A DNA stretch of 40,311 nucleotides, from NCBI RefSeq assembly GCF_039521845.1, contig NZ_BAAACW010000016.1:1-40311 (forward strand). The letters run 5' to 3'. Every line of letters begins with the position of its first letter. Positions within the stretch are counted from its first letter, which is position 1. Position numbers and translations under genes: made by a program. Source of the stretch: Alkalibacterium iburiense (GTDB lineage Bacteria > Bacillota > Bacilli > Lactobacillales > Carnobacteriaceae_A). The notes below the pieces were generated by a model. That model searched no databases. It saw nothing but the letters and a program-made list of their open reading frames with translations, and was not told where the DNA came from. Shown here in pieces: positions 24,113 through 31,915 of the stretch.

Positions 24113-24994
24113 TCAGAGTTTCAATGTAGACCTGTTTTGACCATAACTGAATACGGACAATGAACCGAATCCCGTATGTGCAGCTACAGTAGGTCCATAA
24201 CTTGAAATAATGATTTCTTTAGGCTGTATACGTTCCAGTATTTTTTCTTTAATATACTCTGCTTCTTCAGGGACCCCTACATGCCCTATCATTAGTGCAT
24301 GTTCTTCAGGGTCTTTTATATACTTGATCGTTTGATCAACAAGATAATGGATTGATTTCTTTCTTCCTCTAACTTTGGAAAACGGCACAAGCTTCCCTTT
24401 CTCATTCATAGTTAGAATCGGCTTGACACTAAGTAAGGAACCTACTGTTGCTGCAGTAGAAGATATTCTTCCGCCTCGTTGCAAGTGCTTGATATCATCC
24501 ACGGTAACCCAGGAATGATAGTTTATTTTCTCATCTTCTACCCACTGAATGAGTTCTTCTTTCGACTGACCTTGTTCCTTTTTTCTCGCCGCCTCCAAGA
24601 CAATTAACCCTAACCCCAAGCTTGCTGCATGGGTATCTATTATGGTTAAATCTATTGAGTCATACTCATCTTCCAGCATTTTCTTTGCCTGCACCGCGTT
24701 ATTGTATGAACCTGATAAAGCTGATGACAGAGCAAGATAAACAATTGGTATGCCTTGATCAATATACTCCTTAAATTTTTCAATATACTGATGCACGTTT
24801 ACCAAAGAAGTTGAAGCTGTCTCACCATTTTTCAATCGTTGAAAGAAAGATTGTTTATCAAATGATTGACCCATATCATCGATTAACTCTTCTCCACTTA
24901 TGTTAATGGTAAAGTTGACGATATCTAAATCATACGTGTCAACCCATTCTAAAGGCAAATCACAACAGGAATCTGTTATAAGCTGATACCTCAT
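24113..24994 (-). CDS. DegV family fatty-acid-binding protein
   Basis: DegV proteins bind a fatty acid and, as FakB-type subunits, can present it to the kinase FakA for incorporation into phospholipid. The 293-residue protein begins MRYQLITDSCCDLP, with the DxxxDLP-type motif of the family, and has SSALSGSYN for the fatty-acid carboxylate, DTHAASLGLGL, and HLQRGGRIS with SVKPIL. The start is the ATG at 24994, 8 bases after AAGGAG; a GTG three codons earlier overlaps that site and is unlikely. Its own promoter lies upstream. Downstream, only 22 bases separate it from the insertion sequence. Confidence 0.93.
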   Translation of the reverse strand: MRYQLITDSCCDLPLEWVDTYDLDIVNFTINISGEELIDDMGQSFDKQSFFQRLKNGETASTSLVNVHQYIEKFKEYIDQGIPIVYLALSSALSGSYNNAVQAKKMLEDEYDSIDLTIIDTHAASLGLGLIVLEAARKKEQGQSKEELIQWVEDEKINYHSWVTVDDIKHLQRGGRISSTAATVGSLLSVKPILTMNEKGKLVPFSKVRGRKKSIHYLVDQTIKYIKDPEEHALMIGHVGVPEEAEYIKEKILERIQPKEIIISSYGPTVAAHTGFGSLSVFSYGQNRSTLKL

Positions 24995-25025
24995 TCTTTT
25001 CACTCCTTTTTTTAATACACTATCT

Positions 25026-25054
25026 ATTATACGATTATTAGCCTTAAATAGAAA
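25026..25054 (-). promoter_or_regulatory. Candidate promoter of degV
   Basis: The minus strand has a perfect TATAAT (25026-25031) with a weak -35 TTTCTA (25049-25054) at a 17-base spacing. The transcript would begin about 25 bases before the degV ATG. The rest of the divergent gap (about 25055-25170) is AT-rich and holds a short AAGACT-A-AGTCTT palindrome (25116-25128). Confidence 0.6.
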
Positions 25055-25177
25055 TAGATAGAACTATAATCAGGTTTACTTTTTAGGTGGGCTACTATGT
25101 TTTTCCAGACAAAAAAAGACTAAGTCTTCTTTAATAAAGTCCCAGAAAAATAAAAAGTATAATTTTAAAATTTGCAG

Positions 25178-25206
25178 TTGACGAATGAACGTTCGTTCTC
25201 TATACT
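25178..25206 (+). promoter_or_regulatory. Promoter of the YolD-like gene
   Basis: TTGACG (25178-25183), a 17-base spacer and TATACT (25201-25206) form a strong vegetative promoter on the plus strand. The spacer is almost wholly occupied by a dyad with LexA-box form (25182-25195), so the promoter is expected to be repressed. Confidence 0.8.
25182..25195 (+). promoter_or_regulatory. LexA (SOS) box 1
   Basis: CGAATGAACGTTCG agrees with the Bacillus LexA box CGAACRNRYGTTCG at 13 of 14 positions (T for C at the fifth). It fills the space between the -35 and -10 boxes. The wider GAATGAAC-GTTCGTTC is also a near-perfect 16-bp palindrome, so a TetR-type operator is an alternative. Confidence 0.6.
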
Positions 25207-25210
25207 AAAG

Positions 25211-25224
25211 GTAACATATGTTCG
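25211..25224 (+). promoter_or_regulatory. LexA (SOS) box 2
   Basis: GTAACATATGTTCG matches the same consensus at 12 of 14 positions, differing only in the two outer bases. It covers the expected transcription start and ends where the GGGGAGG ribosome-binding site begins. Two boxes in one short promoter raise the likelihood of true SOS control. Confidence 0.55.
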
Positions 25225-25235
25225 GGGAGGATAAT

Positions 25236-25556
25236 ATGAGTAAATTTAGTTCAGAAAAAGCGATTATTGTTGATTACTTAAAAAGAGGTTACGGCACACT
25301 AATGGCACCACTGTCGAAGGTTCAACCTCAAATGCCTAAAGAACAGCTGGTCTATTTTTTAAAACAAGCAGTAAGTAAGAAGGCGTCTATCACCGTTCAA
25401 GTAAATCCTACGACTCATCAAAACAGCATAAGTGAATTCACAGGTATCCCTTATTTCTCTCCCACTTCAACTCAAGTGATTATAAAAACTGGAGATAATC
25501 GAACAACCTACTTACTTAATGCGAGAGATATCAGACATATTAGATTAAACAAATAA
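25236..25556 (+). CDS. Small YolD-like protein, probably SOS-controlled
   Basis: A 106-residue protein that I match, weakly, to the YolD-like family. YolD proteins accompany SOS Y-family polymerase genes in Bacillus and have no settled function. Visible are an N-terminal DYLKRGYGTLMAPL, a helix, then a beta-rich half with KKASITVQVN and a final DIRHIRL resembling the YolD end. The ATG at 25236 follows GGGGAGG by 5 bases; an earlier in-frame ATG at 25218 lies within the LexA box and ribosome-binding site and is rejected. The gene stands alone, diverges from degV and ends at a strong bidirectional terminator. No polymerase gene is adjacent, so any partner would be elsewhere. Confidence 0.6.
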   Translation: MSKFSSEKAIIVDYLKRGYGTLMAPLSKVQPQMPKEQLVYFLKQAVSKKASITVQVNPTTHQNSISEFTGIPYFSPTSTQVIIKTGDNRTTYLLNARDIRHIRLNK

Positions 25557-25598
25557 AAGCTTTATAGGATCCTTTTTAAGGGCCCTATAAAGCTTTTT
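25555..25598. terminator. Bidirectional terminator between the YolD-like gene and opuCD
   Basis: A perfect 14-bp stem, AAAAGCTTTATAGG (25555-25568) with CCTATAAAGCTTTT (25584-25597), has runs of T or A at both sides, so it can end transcripts from either direction. It serves the plus-strand gene ending at 25556 and the opuC operon ending at 25609. Confidence 0.92.
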
Positions 25599-25608
25599 GC
25601 TTACCTTC

Positions 25609-26301
25609 TTATTTTCTCACTCGGCTCGATGGATCCAATTTATTTTCTAACCATTGTAAAATAATATCTGCTACAATAGCCATCAATGCCGTTGGGATAG
25701 CACCCGCTAAAATAAGGGCTCCTCCATCTGTCGCATTAATTCCTCGTTGGATAATATCACCTAAACCACCTGCACCTATAAATGTTCCAATCGCAGCTAT
25801 ACCGAAAGCCACTACCAGAGCATTACGTAAGCCGGATAGAATAACGGATAAGGCCATCGGCAATTCCACTTTAAAGGTCAGCTGCATACGGGTCATTCCC
25901 ATACCTTTTGCAGCATCTAATAAAGCATTGTCCACACTAATAACTCCTGCGTAGGTATTTTTTATGATAGGTAAAATAGAATATAGGAAGACAGTAATAA
26001 TAACCGTGTTCACTCCAATTCCCAGACCAATCATTAATAAGGCTAACATCGCTAAAGACGGTATCGTCTGCAGAACGTTGGCTATTGAGACAACCCACTT
26101 GGCCAACTTGGCATGACGAGCAATGTAAAACCCTAGAGGGATGGCAATAATCGCTGCGAACAGCACCCCATATACTGAAACTAGTAAGTGTCTAACAAAT
26201 TGATCCCATAAATATGAGCCATTTTGCTGGACATAATATATGAGCTGTTCCCATATTGACATATTAGATATTTCTTCTAACCCTTCAAAAACTTCTAACA
26301 T
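25609..26301 (-). CDS. opuCD: Glycine betaine/carnitine/choline ABC transporter permease OpuCD
   Basis: Membrane channel half of the OpuC osmoprotectant importer. It has 230 residues with about six hydrophobic helices and the EAA-like loop DAAKGMGMTRMQLTFKVELP that contacts the ATPase. The length and the position after the binding protein identify it as the second permease of the four-gene set. Its ATG lies 1 base after the stop of opuCC. The operon ends at the 14-bp stem terminator behind this gene. Substrate cannot be told from sequence; betaine-like compounds are known for the family. Confidence 0.93.
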   Translation of the reverse strand: MLEVFEGLEEISNMSIWEQLIYYVQQNGSYLWDQFVRHLLVSVYGVLFAAIIAIPLGFYIARHAKLAKWVVSIANVLQTIPSLAMLALLMIGLGIGVNTVIITVFLYSILPIIKNTYAGVISVDNALLDAAKGMGMTRMQLTFKVELPMALSVILSGLRNALVVAFGIAAIGTFIGAGGLGDIIQRGINATDGGALILAGAIPTALMAIVADIILQWLENKLDPSSRVRK

Positions 26302-26302
26302 A

Positions 26303-27265
26303 TTATTGCCCCCCTTCCACTGGCTCTAAAAACGGCTCTTTATCTTCAAAATAGTTGTTCTCTTCTAAAAATCGTTGAGCTACTATCGCTGGTTCGATTA
26401 GATAATCATCAGAGATAAAATTTAATTCCTGCATGGTATCAGTGTCGATTGTTCCTTCTAATTTCAAAAGGATATCGTCCAGCTCTTCATAGGCCTCTAA
26501 CACACTGTAAGCAGCTATAGGGCTTCCGTCATATGGCGGGAAGAAGTTTAAATCATCTTCTAGTACCTGTAAATCATAACTCGCAATTCGCCCATCGGTT
26601 GAATACCCCAATACGACATCCATATCTCCAGCCGCGAGAGCATCGTAGACTAGTCCGATTTGCATTGGATAGATGTTTCCAAAATCAAATCCATAATGTT
26701 CGACAAATGCGTTATACCCATCACCTTGACGTTCCATCCAGGTTGTATCCACCCCAGCAGTCACATCATCCGCAATCGCTTCTAAATCAGATACGGTTTC
26801 CAGACCATGTTCTTCTGCAAAATCTTGTGAGACTAAAAACGCATAGGTGTTTTCAAACCCGTAAGAAGGATAATATTTAACATCCATTTGGTTTTCAAAT
26901 TCTTCAGTCACGACTCGACGTGCTTCTTCAGGGTCTGTAATAGGATCCATTCCTAGTTCCCCCGTTAATGACGTTCCTGTATAGGCTAACCCACCTACAT
27001 TGGCATCGCCTTGGTCAATCGCTAAGCTGACCATAAATGTAGAGCCTAAATTCTGAATCACTGTCACTTCTGTATCAATATAATGCTCAATCATGCCCTG
27101 AACAATATACGTTACAATGATAGGTTCCGTATTCGCTGGTGCCGCCACAATAATCCCTTCTTCGTCAATCCCGCCTGCTCCAAGTCCCGGAAGAGCACAG
27201 GCTGACAACACGAGTGACAACACAGAGAGTAAACCCACTTTAAATCTCATATTCATTTTTTTCAT
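26303..27265 (-). CDS. opuCC: Osmoprotectant-binding lipoprotein OpuCC
   Basis: Substrate-binding protein anchored outside the membrane. Of 320 residues, the N-terminus has a basic start, a hydrophobic stretch and the lipobox LSAC (20-23), so C23 should be lipidated after signal peptidase II cleavage. The mature part has the two-lobed OpuAC-like fold with NTEPIIVTYIVQ, NLGSTF, GGLAYTGT and VVLGYSTDGRI. It is acidic overall, which is common in proteins facing a salty medium. It lies 9 bp after opuCB and 1 bp before opuCD. Confidence 0.94.
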   Translation of the reverse strand: MKKMNMRFKVGLLSVLSLVLSACALPGLGAGGIDEEGIIVAAPANTEPIIVTYIVQGMIEHYIDTEVTVIQNLGSTFMVSLAIDQGDANVGGLAYTGTSLTGELGMDPITDPEEARRVVTEEFENQMDVKYYPSYGFENTYAFLVSQDFAEEHGLETVSDLEAIADDVTAGVDTTWMERQGDGYNAFVEHYGFDFGNIYPMQIGLVYDALAAGDMDVVLGYSTDGRIASYDLQVLEDDLNFFPPYDGSPIAAYSVLEAYEELDDILLKLEGTIDTDTMQELNFISDDYLIEPAIVAQRFLEENNYFEDKEPFLEPVEGGQ

Positions 27266-27274
27266 AACTTATGC

Positions 27275-27919
27275 CTACCTCTCTAATCCGACGTCTTTTA
27301 AGTTTATAGGTGTGACGTAATCTTCCAGTTTGCCTAATAGATAATCCACTAATAGAGCTAATATCGTAACTGGTATGGTTCCACCAACAATGAGCGAAGG
27401 AATGTAGAGACCCAGTCCGCTGAAAATAAAGTCTCCGAGTCCACCTGCTCCTATATAAGACGCTAATGTCGTCCATGCAATAACATACGTACCGGATAAA
27501 CGTATGCCCGCCATTATAACCGAAGCAGCTTGTGGCAATTCGACTCTGCGAATGATTTGCCATTCAGTCATGCCCATTCCTCTAGCTGCATCGACTAAGT
27601 CAGCATTGACATTTTTTATTCCCGTGTAGGTGTTTCTTAAAATTGGAAGCAATGAGTAAATAAATAATGCTATAATCGCTGGAAACTGTCCGACCCCAAA
27701 CAAAGGAATCATAAAAGCTAACAAAGCCAGCGAAGGAATCGTTTGAAGAATGGAAGCCACACCAATAACGTAAGAAGCGACTTTTCCAGCTCTAGTCAGT
27801 AAAACACCGAGAGGAACAGCGACGATGACACCTAAGCCTAAGGAAATCAAGGAGATGTAAATATGTTCCCAAATCAGGCGAATCATTTCCATTCCATATT
27901 CTGATAGGAATTCCAACAT
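27275..27919 (-). CDS. opuCB: Glycine betaine/carnitine/choline ABC transporter permease OpuCB
   Basis: First permease of the OpuC importer: 214 residues, about six membrane helices and the loop DAARGMGMTEWQIIRRVELP that docks on OpuCA. It is clearly related to OpuCD (shared PSLALLA-, AARGMGMT- and GAGGLGD-like stretches), as expected of the paired permeases. It starts 1 base after the stop of opuCA and ends 9 bases before opuCC, within which the opuCC ribosome-binding site lies. Confidence 0.94.
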   Translation of the reverse strand: MLEFLSEYGMEMIRLIWEHIYISLISLGLGVIVAVPLGVLLTRAGKVASYVIGVASILQTIPSLALLAFMIPLFGVGQFPAIIALFIYSLLPILRNTYTGIKNVNADLVDAARGMGMTEWQIIRRVELPQAASVIMAGIRLSGTYVIAWTTLASYIGAGGLGDFIFSGLGLYIPSLIVGGTIPVTILALLVDYLLGKLEDYVTPINLKDVGLER

Positions 27920-27920
27920 A

Positions 27921-29099
27921 TTAGACGCCTCCTTTTTCGACTTCTAAAGGATCTGTTTTTTCTAAAGGCTGGTTTTCTCCTTCTTCATACTCTCCCCAAA
28001 TCGTGTCATATACAATGTCTACTAAAGAAGCACGTGTGACTAGACCTTTTAAGTGTCCGTCATCATCTAGTACAGGGATATGTTTAAATCCTCTTTTAAG
28101 CATTCTATCTGCAGCATCTCTCAGTAAAGTACCTGATTTAACATAATACACTTGGTTCATGATATCTCTAACCAAAGCAGATTTATCTCGACTTCTGTTA
28201 ATATCTTCAAAATCAAATACACCGTGTAGCACTTTTTGGTTATCTGTTACAAACAACGTATCTACTCGCTTGTCTCTCATCACACGAATAGCATCAGCTA
28301 TACTAAAATCAGCTGTCACAGTGACAGGGTTTTTAATCATAACCTGATCGACTGTCTGCATCGTCTCACGCTGCTGCAAACGATCTTCTCCTAAGAAGCT
28401 CTTAACAAAATCATTTGCAGGGTTAGCGATAATATTATCAGGAGTATCATACTGAATGACTTTCCCTTCAGACATGATAGCTATTTTATCTGCTAATTTA
28501 ATTGCTTCATCCATATCATGTGTGACAAAAACCACTGTTCGTCCCATTTCAACTTGAAGGTGCTTCACCAGTTCTTGTAAGGCATCTCTTGTGATAGGGT
28601 CCAAAGCTCCGAAAGGTTCATCCATTAATATGATATCCTGATTCGCTGCTAAGGCACGGATAACCCCAATACGCTGTTGCTGGCCACCAGATAACTCTTG
28701 AGGATAACGATCTAAGAAATCAACAGGCATATCTACTCTATCAAGTAAATCCTCCGCTGTTTTTCTCATTTTTTCTTTATCCCATTTGAGTAATTTAGGC
28801 ACCATAATAATATTTTCATAGACCGTCATGTGAGGCATCAAACCTGTTTGCTGAATCACATATCCAATTCGTCTTCTTAGTTGGACCGCATTCTCATCTT
28901 TAATGTTCTTCCCATCAATTAATATGTCACCTGAAGAGGATTCGACCATTCGATTAATCATCCTCATAGTGGTCGTCTTTCCACTCCCAGAGGTTCCTAT
29001 TAAAACGACAAATTCTCCTTTATTAATCTTTAAGGATATATTGTCTACCGCAACTGTATTGTCGTCATAAACTTTTGACACATTCTTGAATTCAATCAT
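27921..29099 (-). CDS. opuCA: Glycine betaine/carnitine/choline ABC transporter ATPase OpuCA with CBS domains
   Basis: ATPase that powers compatible-solute uptake under osmotic stress. The 392-residue protein starts MIEFKNVSKVYDD at an ATG with AAAGGAG; a longer open frame exists upstream (to 29213) but lies in the structured leader. The ABC domain has Walker A GTSGSGKT (35-42), LSGGQQQR and the MDEPFGALDP Walker B; two CBS domains follow (about 250-370). In Listeria and lactococci, CBS domains of such ATPases bind c-di-AMP and switch off transport; the same is inferred here. First gene of the operon opuCA-CB-CC-CD. Confidence 0.95.
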   Translation of the reverse strand: MIEFKNVSKVYDDNTVAVDNISLKINKGEFVVLIGTSGSGKTTTMRMINRMVESSSGDILIDGKNIKDENAVQLRRRIGYVIQQTGLMPHMTVYENIIMVPKLLKWDKEKMRKTAEDLLDRVDMPVDFLDRYPQELSGGQQQRIGVIRALAANQDIILMDEPFGALDPITRDALQELVKHLQVEMGRTVVFVTHDMDEAIKLADKIAIMSEGKVIQYDTPDNIIANPANDFVKSFLGEDRLQQRETMQTVDQVMIKNPVTVTADFSIADAIRVMRDKRVDTLFVTDNQKVLHGVFDFEDINRSRDKSALVRDIMNQVYYVKSGTLLRDAADRMLKRGFKHIPVLDDDGHLKGLVTRASLVDIVYDTIWGEYEEGENQPLEKTDPLEVEKGGV

Positions 29100-29546
29100 A
29101 TTCTTTTCTCCTTTTATTATTATTCTAAGTAAAAAGTCATAAAAAAAACTGTGTGAAGTCCGAGAAGGTACTGTACCCAATCTATAATTCTTCCACACAG
29201 AAACGAAGACCATTTCATTTCTCTTTTTTTATTTTCCTTGCTGCATGACATACCTTGTTGTTTTCTTCATACAACCGTATGCAGAAATCACCGTCTCTAT
29301 TTATTGTTACAAAAAGGTGACACGAATGCAAATGATTAGGTTTCCCTCATTTAAGCGCAACATGTAAGGGATGGAAAGGGTTGCAACCGCCAATTTAAAT
29401 AATATTTTTTTGCCGAATTAATGAGAAAAAGATTAATAAGGAACCGAAAAAATGCTTTTTCTTACTCTTTTAATTTATGCAATCGGGATGCATAGTCTTA
29501 GCGTCATCAAGTTAAGAGACATATTTTAAGGATTTTTTCCTCTAAC
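29100..29546 (-). promoter_or_regulatory. Long leader region of the opuC operon
   Basis: These 447 bases between the cls terminator and opuCA hold no gene. Read on the minus strand, a possible promoter is TTGCAT-17 bases-AACAAT (about 29302-29330). Next comes hairpin 1, CTGCAT/ATGCAG with an inner GTTGT/ACAAC (29241-29284). Hairpin 2 follows: outer CTGTGTG/CACACAG (29149-29155 with 29194-29200), inner palindrome GGTAC-x-GTACC (29167-29177) and eight T (29141-29148), about 45 bases before the ATG. That order suggests an attenuator. The part from 29341 to 29546 is AT-rich, without anything I recognise. Confidence 0.55.
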
Positions 29547-29579
29547 AAAAAATAGACTGGCCTATGTTCTGCCAGTCTA
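29547..29579 (-). terminator. Terminator of cls
   Basis: Directly after the cls stop, a 9-bp stem TAGACTGGC/GCCAGTCTA (29553-29561 with 29571-29579) with a 9-base loop is followed by six T on the minus strand. It isolates cls from the opuC leader. Confidence 0.93.
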
Positions 29580-29590
29580 CACTCAAAATC

Positions 29591-31045
29591 TTATAAAATG
29601 GGAGAAAACAAACGGCTAAACTGCTGTTTGAAAATTTCCCATAACGAATAATTTGAAATGATTTCTTCCGTCAAAAGATAAGATTGTTTCACATCTTCAT
29701 TAAAAATATCCACTTGTTTTTTAGCTAACATCCGGTCATATATAAAGGCATTTACTTCGAAATTTAACTTAAAACTCCTAATATCAAAGTTTGCTGTTCC
29801 TACTGATAAGATTTCTGAGTCTATGACTATTGTTTTCGCATGTAAGAAGCCTGCATCGTAAATATAGACCTCTGCCCCACTTTCTACTAATTCTTCGGCA
29901 TAACTCAGGGTCGCTCGATAAATAAACGGGTGGTCTGGCTTATTTGGTATCATAACTTTGACATCAATTCCTGAAAGAATCGCAATCTTAATTGTCTCCA
30001 TTAAAGCTTCATCTGGGATAAAATAAGGGGTTTGAATGATAACGGATTTCTTAGCCATACTAATCATTTTAATAAATCCTTTTTTAATGGATTGTATTTC
30101 ATTGTCCGGCCCACTTGATACAATTTGCATATCTGTCTGACCTTTCATAGGGGAAAAAGGAAAATACATGACATCATATTGGACATTATGATTTTTTACA
30201 GATGCGTTCCAGTCAACTAAGAAACGTGTTTGTAAGGTCAATACCCCATTCCCTTCAATACGTAAGTGAGTATCTCTCCAATACCCCATTTCTGGATATA
30301 AGCCCAGATAGTCATCTCCTACGTTAAATCCTCCTGTATACCCTACTTTTCCATCTATGACCACTATTTTTCTATGGTTTCTATAGTTAAGCCTCAAGTT
30401 AATCAGGAAGAAGCGTGAACCGAAGAAAGGCTCCGCTTGACCCCCATTTTTTCTTAGGACATCAAAGAAGTTCTTTTTTAATAATCTGGCTCCTACTGGA
30501 TCATAAAGTAACTTGACCTCTACTCCTTGCTTAGCTTTTTCTTCAAGAGCTTCCACAATAGCTGTGCCAATTTTATCACTTCTAAAGATATAGTACGTGA
30601 TATGAATATGGTGTTCAGCATTTCTAATATCTTCTAACAAACGTTTAAATTTCTCTTCTCCATCACTAATGATTTGGACGTCATTCCCCTTTGTTAATAC
30701 CGCTTCATTTGTTTCTAAAAACAATCGCACCATCTCAAAGGTTTTTTCAACATACTGGGATTCTGGAACGTCTAAATCTTCCGTTTCAGCTAAATCTTTT
30801 TGAGCTTTCACCAGTTCAGACATGCCAATTCTTTCTTGAGACTGGATATCAAATATATGTTCCTTTGATATCTTTCTTCCTAAAAATAAATAGATCACAA
30901 AGCCAAGGCCTGGGAGCATAGATATAACAAGCAACCAAGCCCAAATAGCTGCTATGTCTCTTTCCTTTTCTTTAAATACAGTATAAATGGCTAGGAGGGA
31001 ATTAAAAAATATAAATATAATAACTATCGTTGCTAGAATATGCAT
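29591..31045 (-). CDS. cls: Cardiolipin synthase
   Basis: Joins two phosphatidylglycerols to form cardiolipin at the membrane. The 484 residues start with two membrane helices (about 1-20 and 31-53), then two phospholipase D domains with the HKD motifs H224-K226-D231 (NHRKIVVID) and H402-K404-D409 (LHAKTIVID). I prefer the ATG at 31045, 9 bases after a GAGG site, to an in-frame GTG at 31054 that overlaps it. It follows thiT by 67 bp and has a strong terminator. Cardiolipin rises in salt stress in many Firmicutes, which suits its neighbour opuC. Confidence 0.95.
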   Translation of the reverse strand: MHILATIVIIFIFFNSLLAIYTVFKEKERDIAAIWAWLLVISMLPGLGFVIYLFLGRKISKEHIFDIQSQERIGMSELVKAQKDLAETEDLDVPESQYVEKTFEMVRLFLETNEAVLTKGNDVQIISDGEEKFKRLLEDIRNAEHHIHITYYIFRSDKIGTAIVEALEEKAKQGVEVKLLYDPVGARLLKKNFFDVLRKNGGQAEPFFGSRFFLINLRLNYRNHRKIVVIDGKVGYTGGFNVGDDYLGLYPEMGYWRDTHLRIEGNGVLTLQTRFLVDWNASVKNHNVQYDVMYFPFSPMKGQTDMQIVSSGPDNEIQSIKKGFIKMISMAKKSVIIQTPYFIPDEALMETIKIAILSGIDVKVMIPNKPDHPFIYRATLSYAEELVESGAEVYIYDAGFLHAKTIVIDSEILSVGTANFDIRSFKLNFEVNAFIYDRMLAKKQVDIFNEDVKQSYLLTEEIISNYSLWEIFKQQFSRLFSPIL

Positions 31046-31112
31046 GAGATACACCTCATAGTCTTTCCTCTTTTTGTTTCTATTCAGTGTACCTTAGTTT
31101 CACTCTCCCTGT

Positions 31113-31706
31113 CTACTTATACTGACTTTGGCTTTTTATCTTAGCTAGTTTTGGGATAAATACTAATGGAGATTTATTTAATAGGATCAGTAAGACCGAC
31201 GTTGCCACGAAGACTGTAGCCAACATACTTAAGGCATTCATCACTAGCGAAAAAGTCATAGCACTCATTCCCCATAAGGCATAGTCACCCCAGAAAATCC
31301 AACCAGCAATAAAATGCCAAAACCATCTAGCTGTTGACCCAACCAGTGCAGCTATTATGAGATAAAGTTGAGCTTTTTTCATACGGCCCGCTCGAATCGC
31401 TGCCAGTATATCATTACTAAAATAACCCGCTAGACCCACGCTGGCATAAGTGATGGTATATTCGATAATAACCTGATACACATTCAACATGTAAGCCGAT
31501 CCTGTGACAAAATGTAAAATCCCCCAAAGAAAGCCAGCAAATATGCCGGGTAGAAGTCCCCGACGAATGGTATAAAACAATAAGGGAATCATCCCTAATG
31601 ATACTGAAAAGGAAGATCCGATACCTGAAGGAATAAAGGATAACACGATAGCTAAAGCCGCGAACAAGGTTCCTTCCAAATAAGTTCTTAATTTTTCGTT
31701 TTGCAT
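31113..31706 (-). CDS. thiT: Thiamine transporter ThiT (ECF substrate-binding component)
   Basis: Membrane protein that binds thiamine with very high affinity and works with the shared ECF module (EcfA, EcfA', EcfT), which is not in this window. It has 197 residues and six hydrophobic helices. Family residues for thiamine include the Glu-Tyr pair in IIEYTITYASVG, and the aromatic stretch WFWHFIAGWIFWGDYALWG with a later MNALS. A TPP riboswitch upstream confirms the assignment. The ATG comes right after a six-T run that belongs to the terminator hairpin, which also contains its ribosome-binding site. Confidence 0.96.
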   Translation of the reverse strand: MQNEKLRTYLEGTLFAALAIVLSFIPSGIGSSFSVSLGMIPLLFYTIRRGLLPGIFAGFLWGILHFVTGSAYMLNVYQVIIEYTITYASVGLAGYFSNDILAAIRAGRMKKAQLYLIIAALVGSTARWFWHFIAGWIFWGDYALWGMSAMTFSLVMNALSMLATVFVATSVLLILLNKSPLVFIPKLAKIKSQSQYK

Positions 31707-31745
31707 AAAAAACTCCTCCTCTAGTAACTACTGTCTAGGGAGGAG
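31707..31745 (-). terminator. Expression platform of the TPP riboswitch, terminator with embedded ribosome-binding site
   Basis: On the minus strand CTCCTCCCTAG (31735-31745) pairs, with one bulge, with CTAGAGGAGGAG (31713-31724), and six T (31707-31712) run up to the ATG at 31706. The same stem contains the only good Shine-Dalgarno site (GGAGGAG). The fold could therefore stop transcription and also hide the ribosome-binding site. Confidence 0.8.
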
Positions 31746-31804
31746 AAAATAATCAAACGGAGGGCACAAGAAACTATACTTTAAGTGCTCTTTTTATTTT
31801 CGAA

Positions 31805-31894
31805 GTACTCTTCCTACGCACGCATGAACGTACAGGTTCAAAGGGTCTGAACGATTAGTTCACTCTCAGCCGATTCTATCGACTCCCCTAGTAC
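31805..31894 (-). promoter_or_regulatory. TPP riboswitch (THI box) of thiT
   Basis: Read on the minus strand it has all THI-box landmarks in order: P1 arm GTACT with its partner AGTAC (31890-31894 with 31805-31809), GGGG, CTGAGA (in 31860s), ACCCTTTGAACCTG (about 31833-31846) and GCGTAGGAA, where the last part departs slightly from the usual GCGTAGGGA. The aptamer begins 22 bases after the rnjB stop, so the transcript must start inside the rnjB end or arrive from rnjB. Confidence 0.96.
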
Positions 31895-31915
31895 AGTAAT
31901 ACTATTTAATTTTAA

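Noticed and set aside
24995..25003. GTG start for degV at 25003
   Set aside because: It overlaps the AAGGAG ribosome-binding site that serves the ATG at 24994.
25116..25128. AAGACT-A-AGTCTT palindrome as a degV or YolD-gene operator or terminator
   Set aside because: It is short, lies between the two promoters without overlapping either and has no proper T-run; it may be chance in AT-rich DNA.
29100..29213. Extension of opuCA by 38 residues, or a leader peptide from 29213
   Set aside because: The extended part covers the hairpin and T-run of the leader; the ATG at 29099 has a strong site and gives the normal protein. A leader peptide cannot be ruled out but has no good ribosome-binding site.
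29281..29400. A ydaO-type c-di-AMP riboswitch before opuC
   Set aside because: A few short words looked similar, but the conserved ydaO core is missing.
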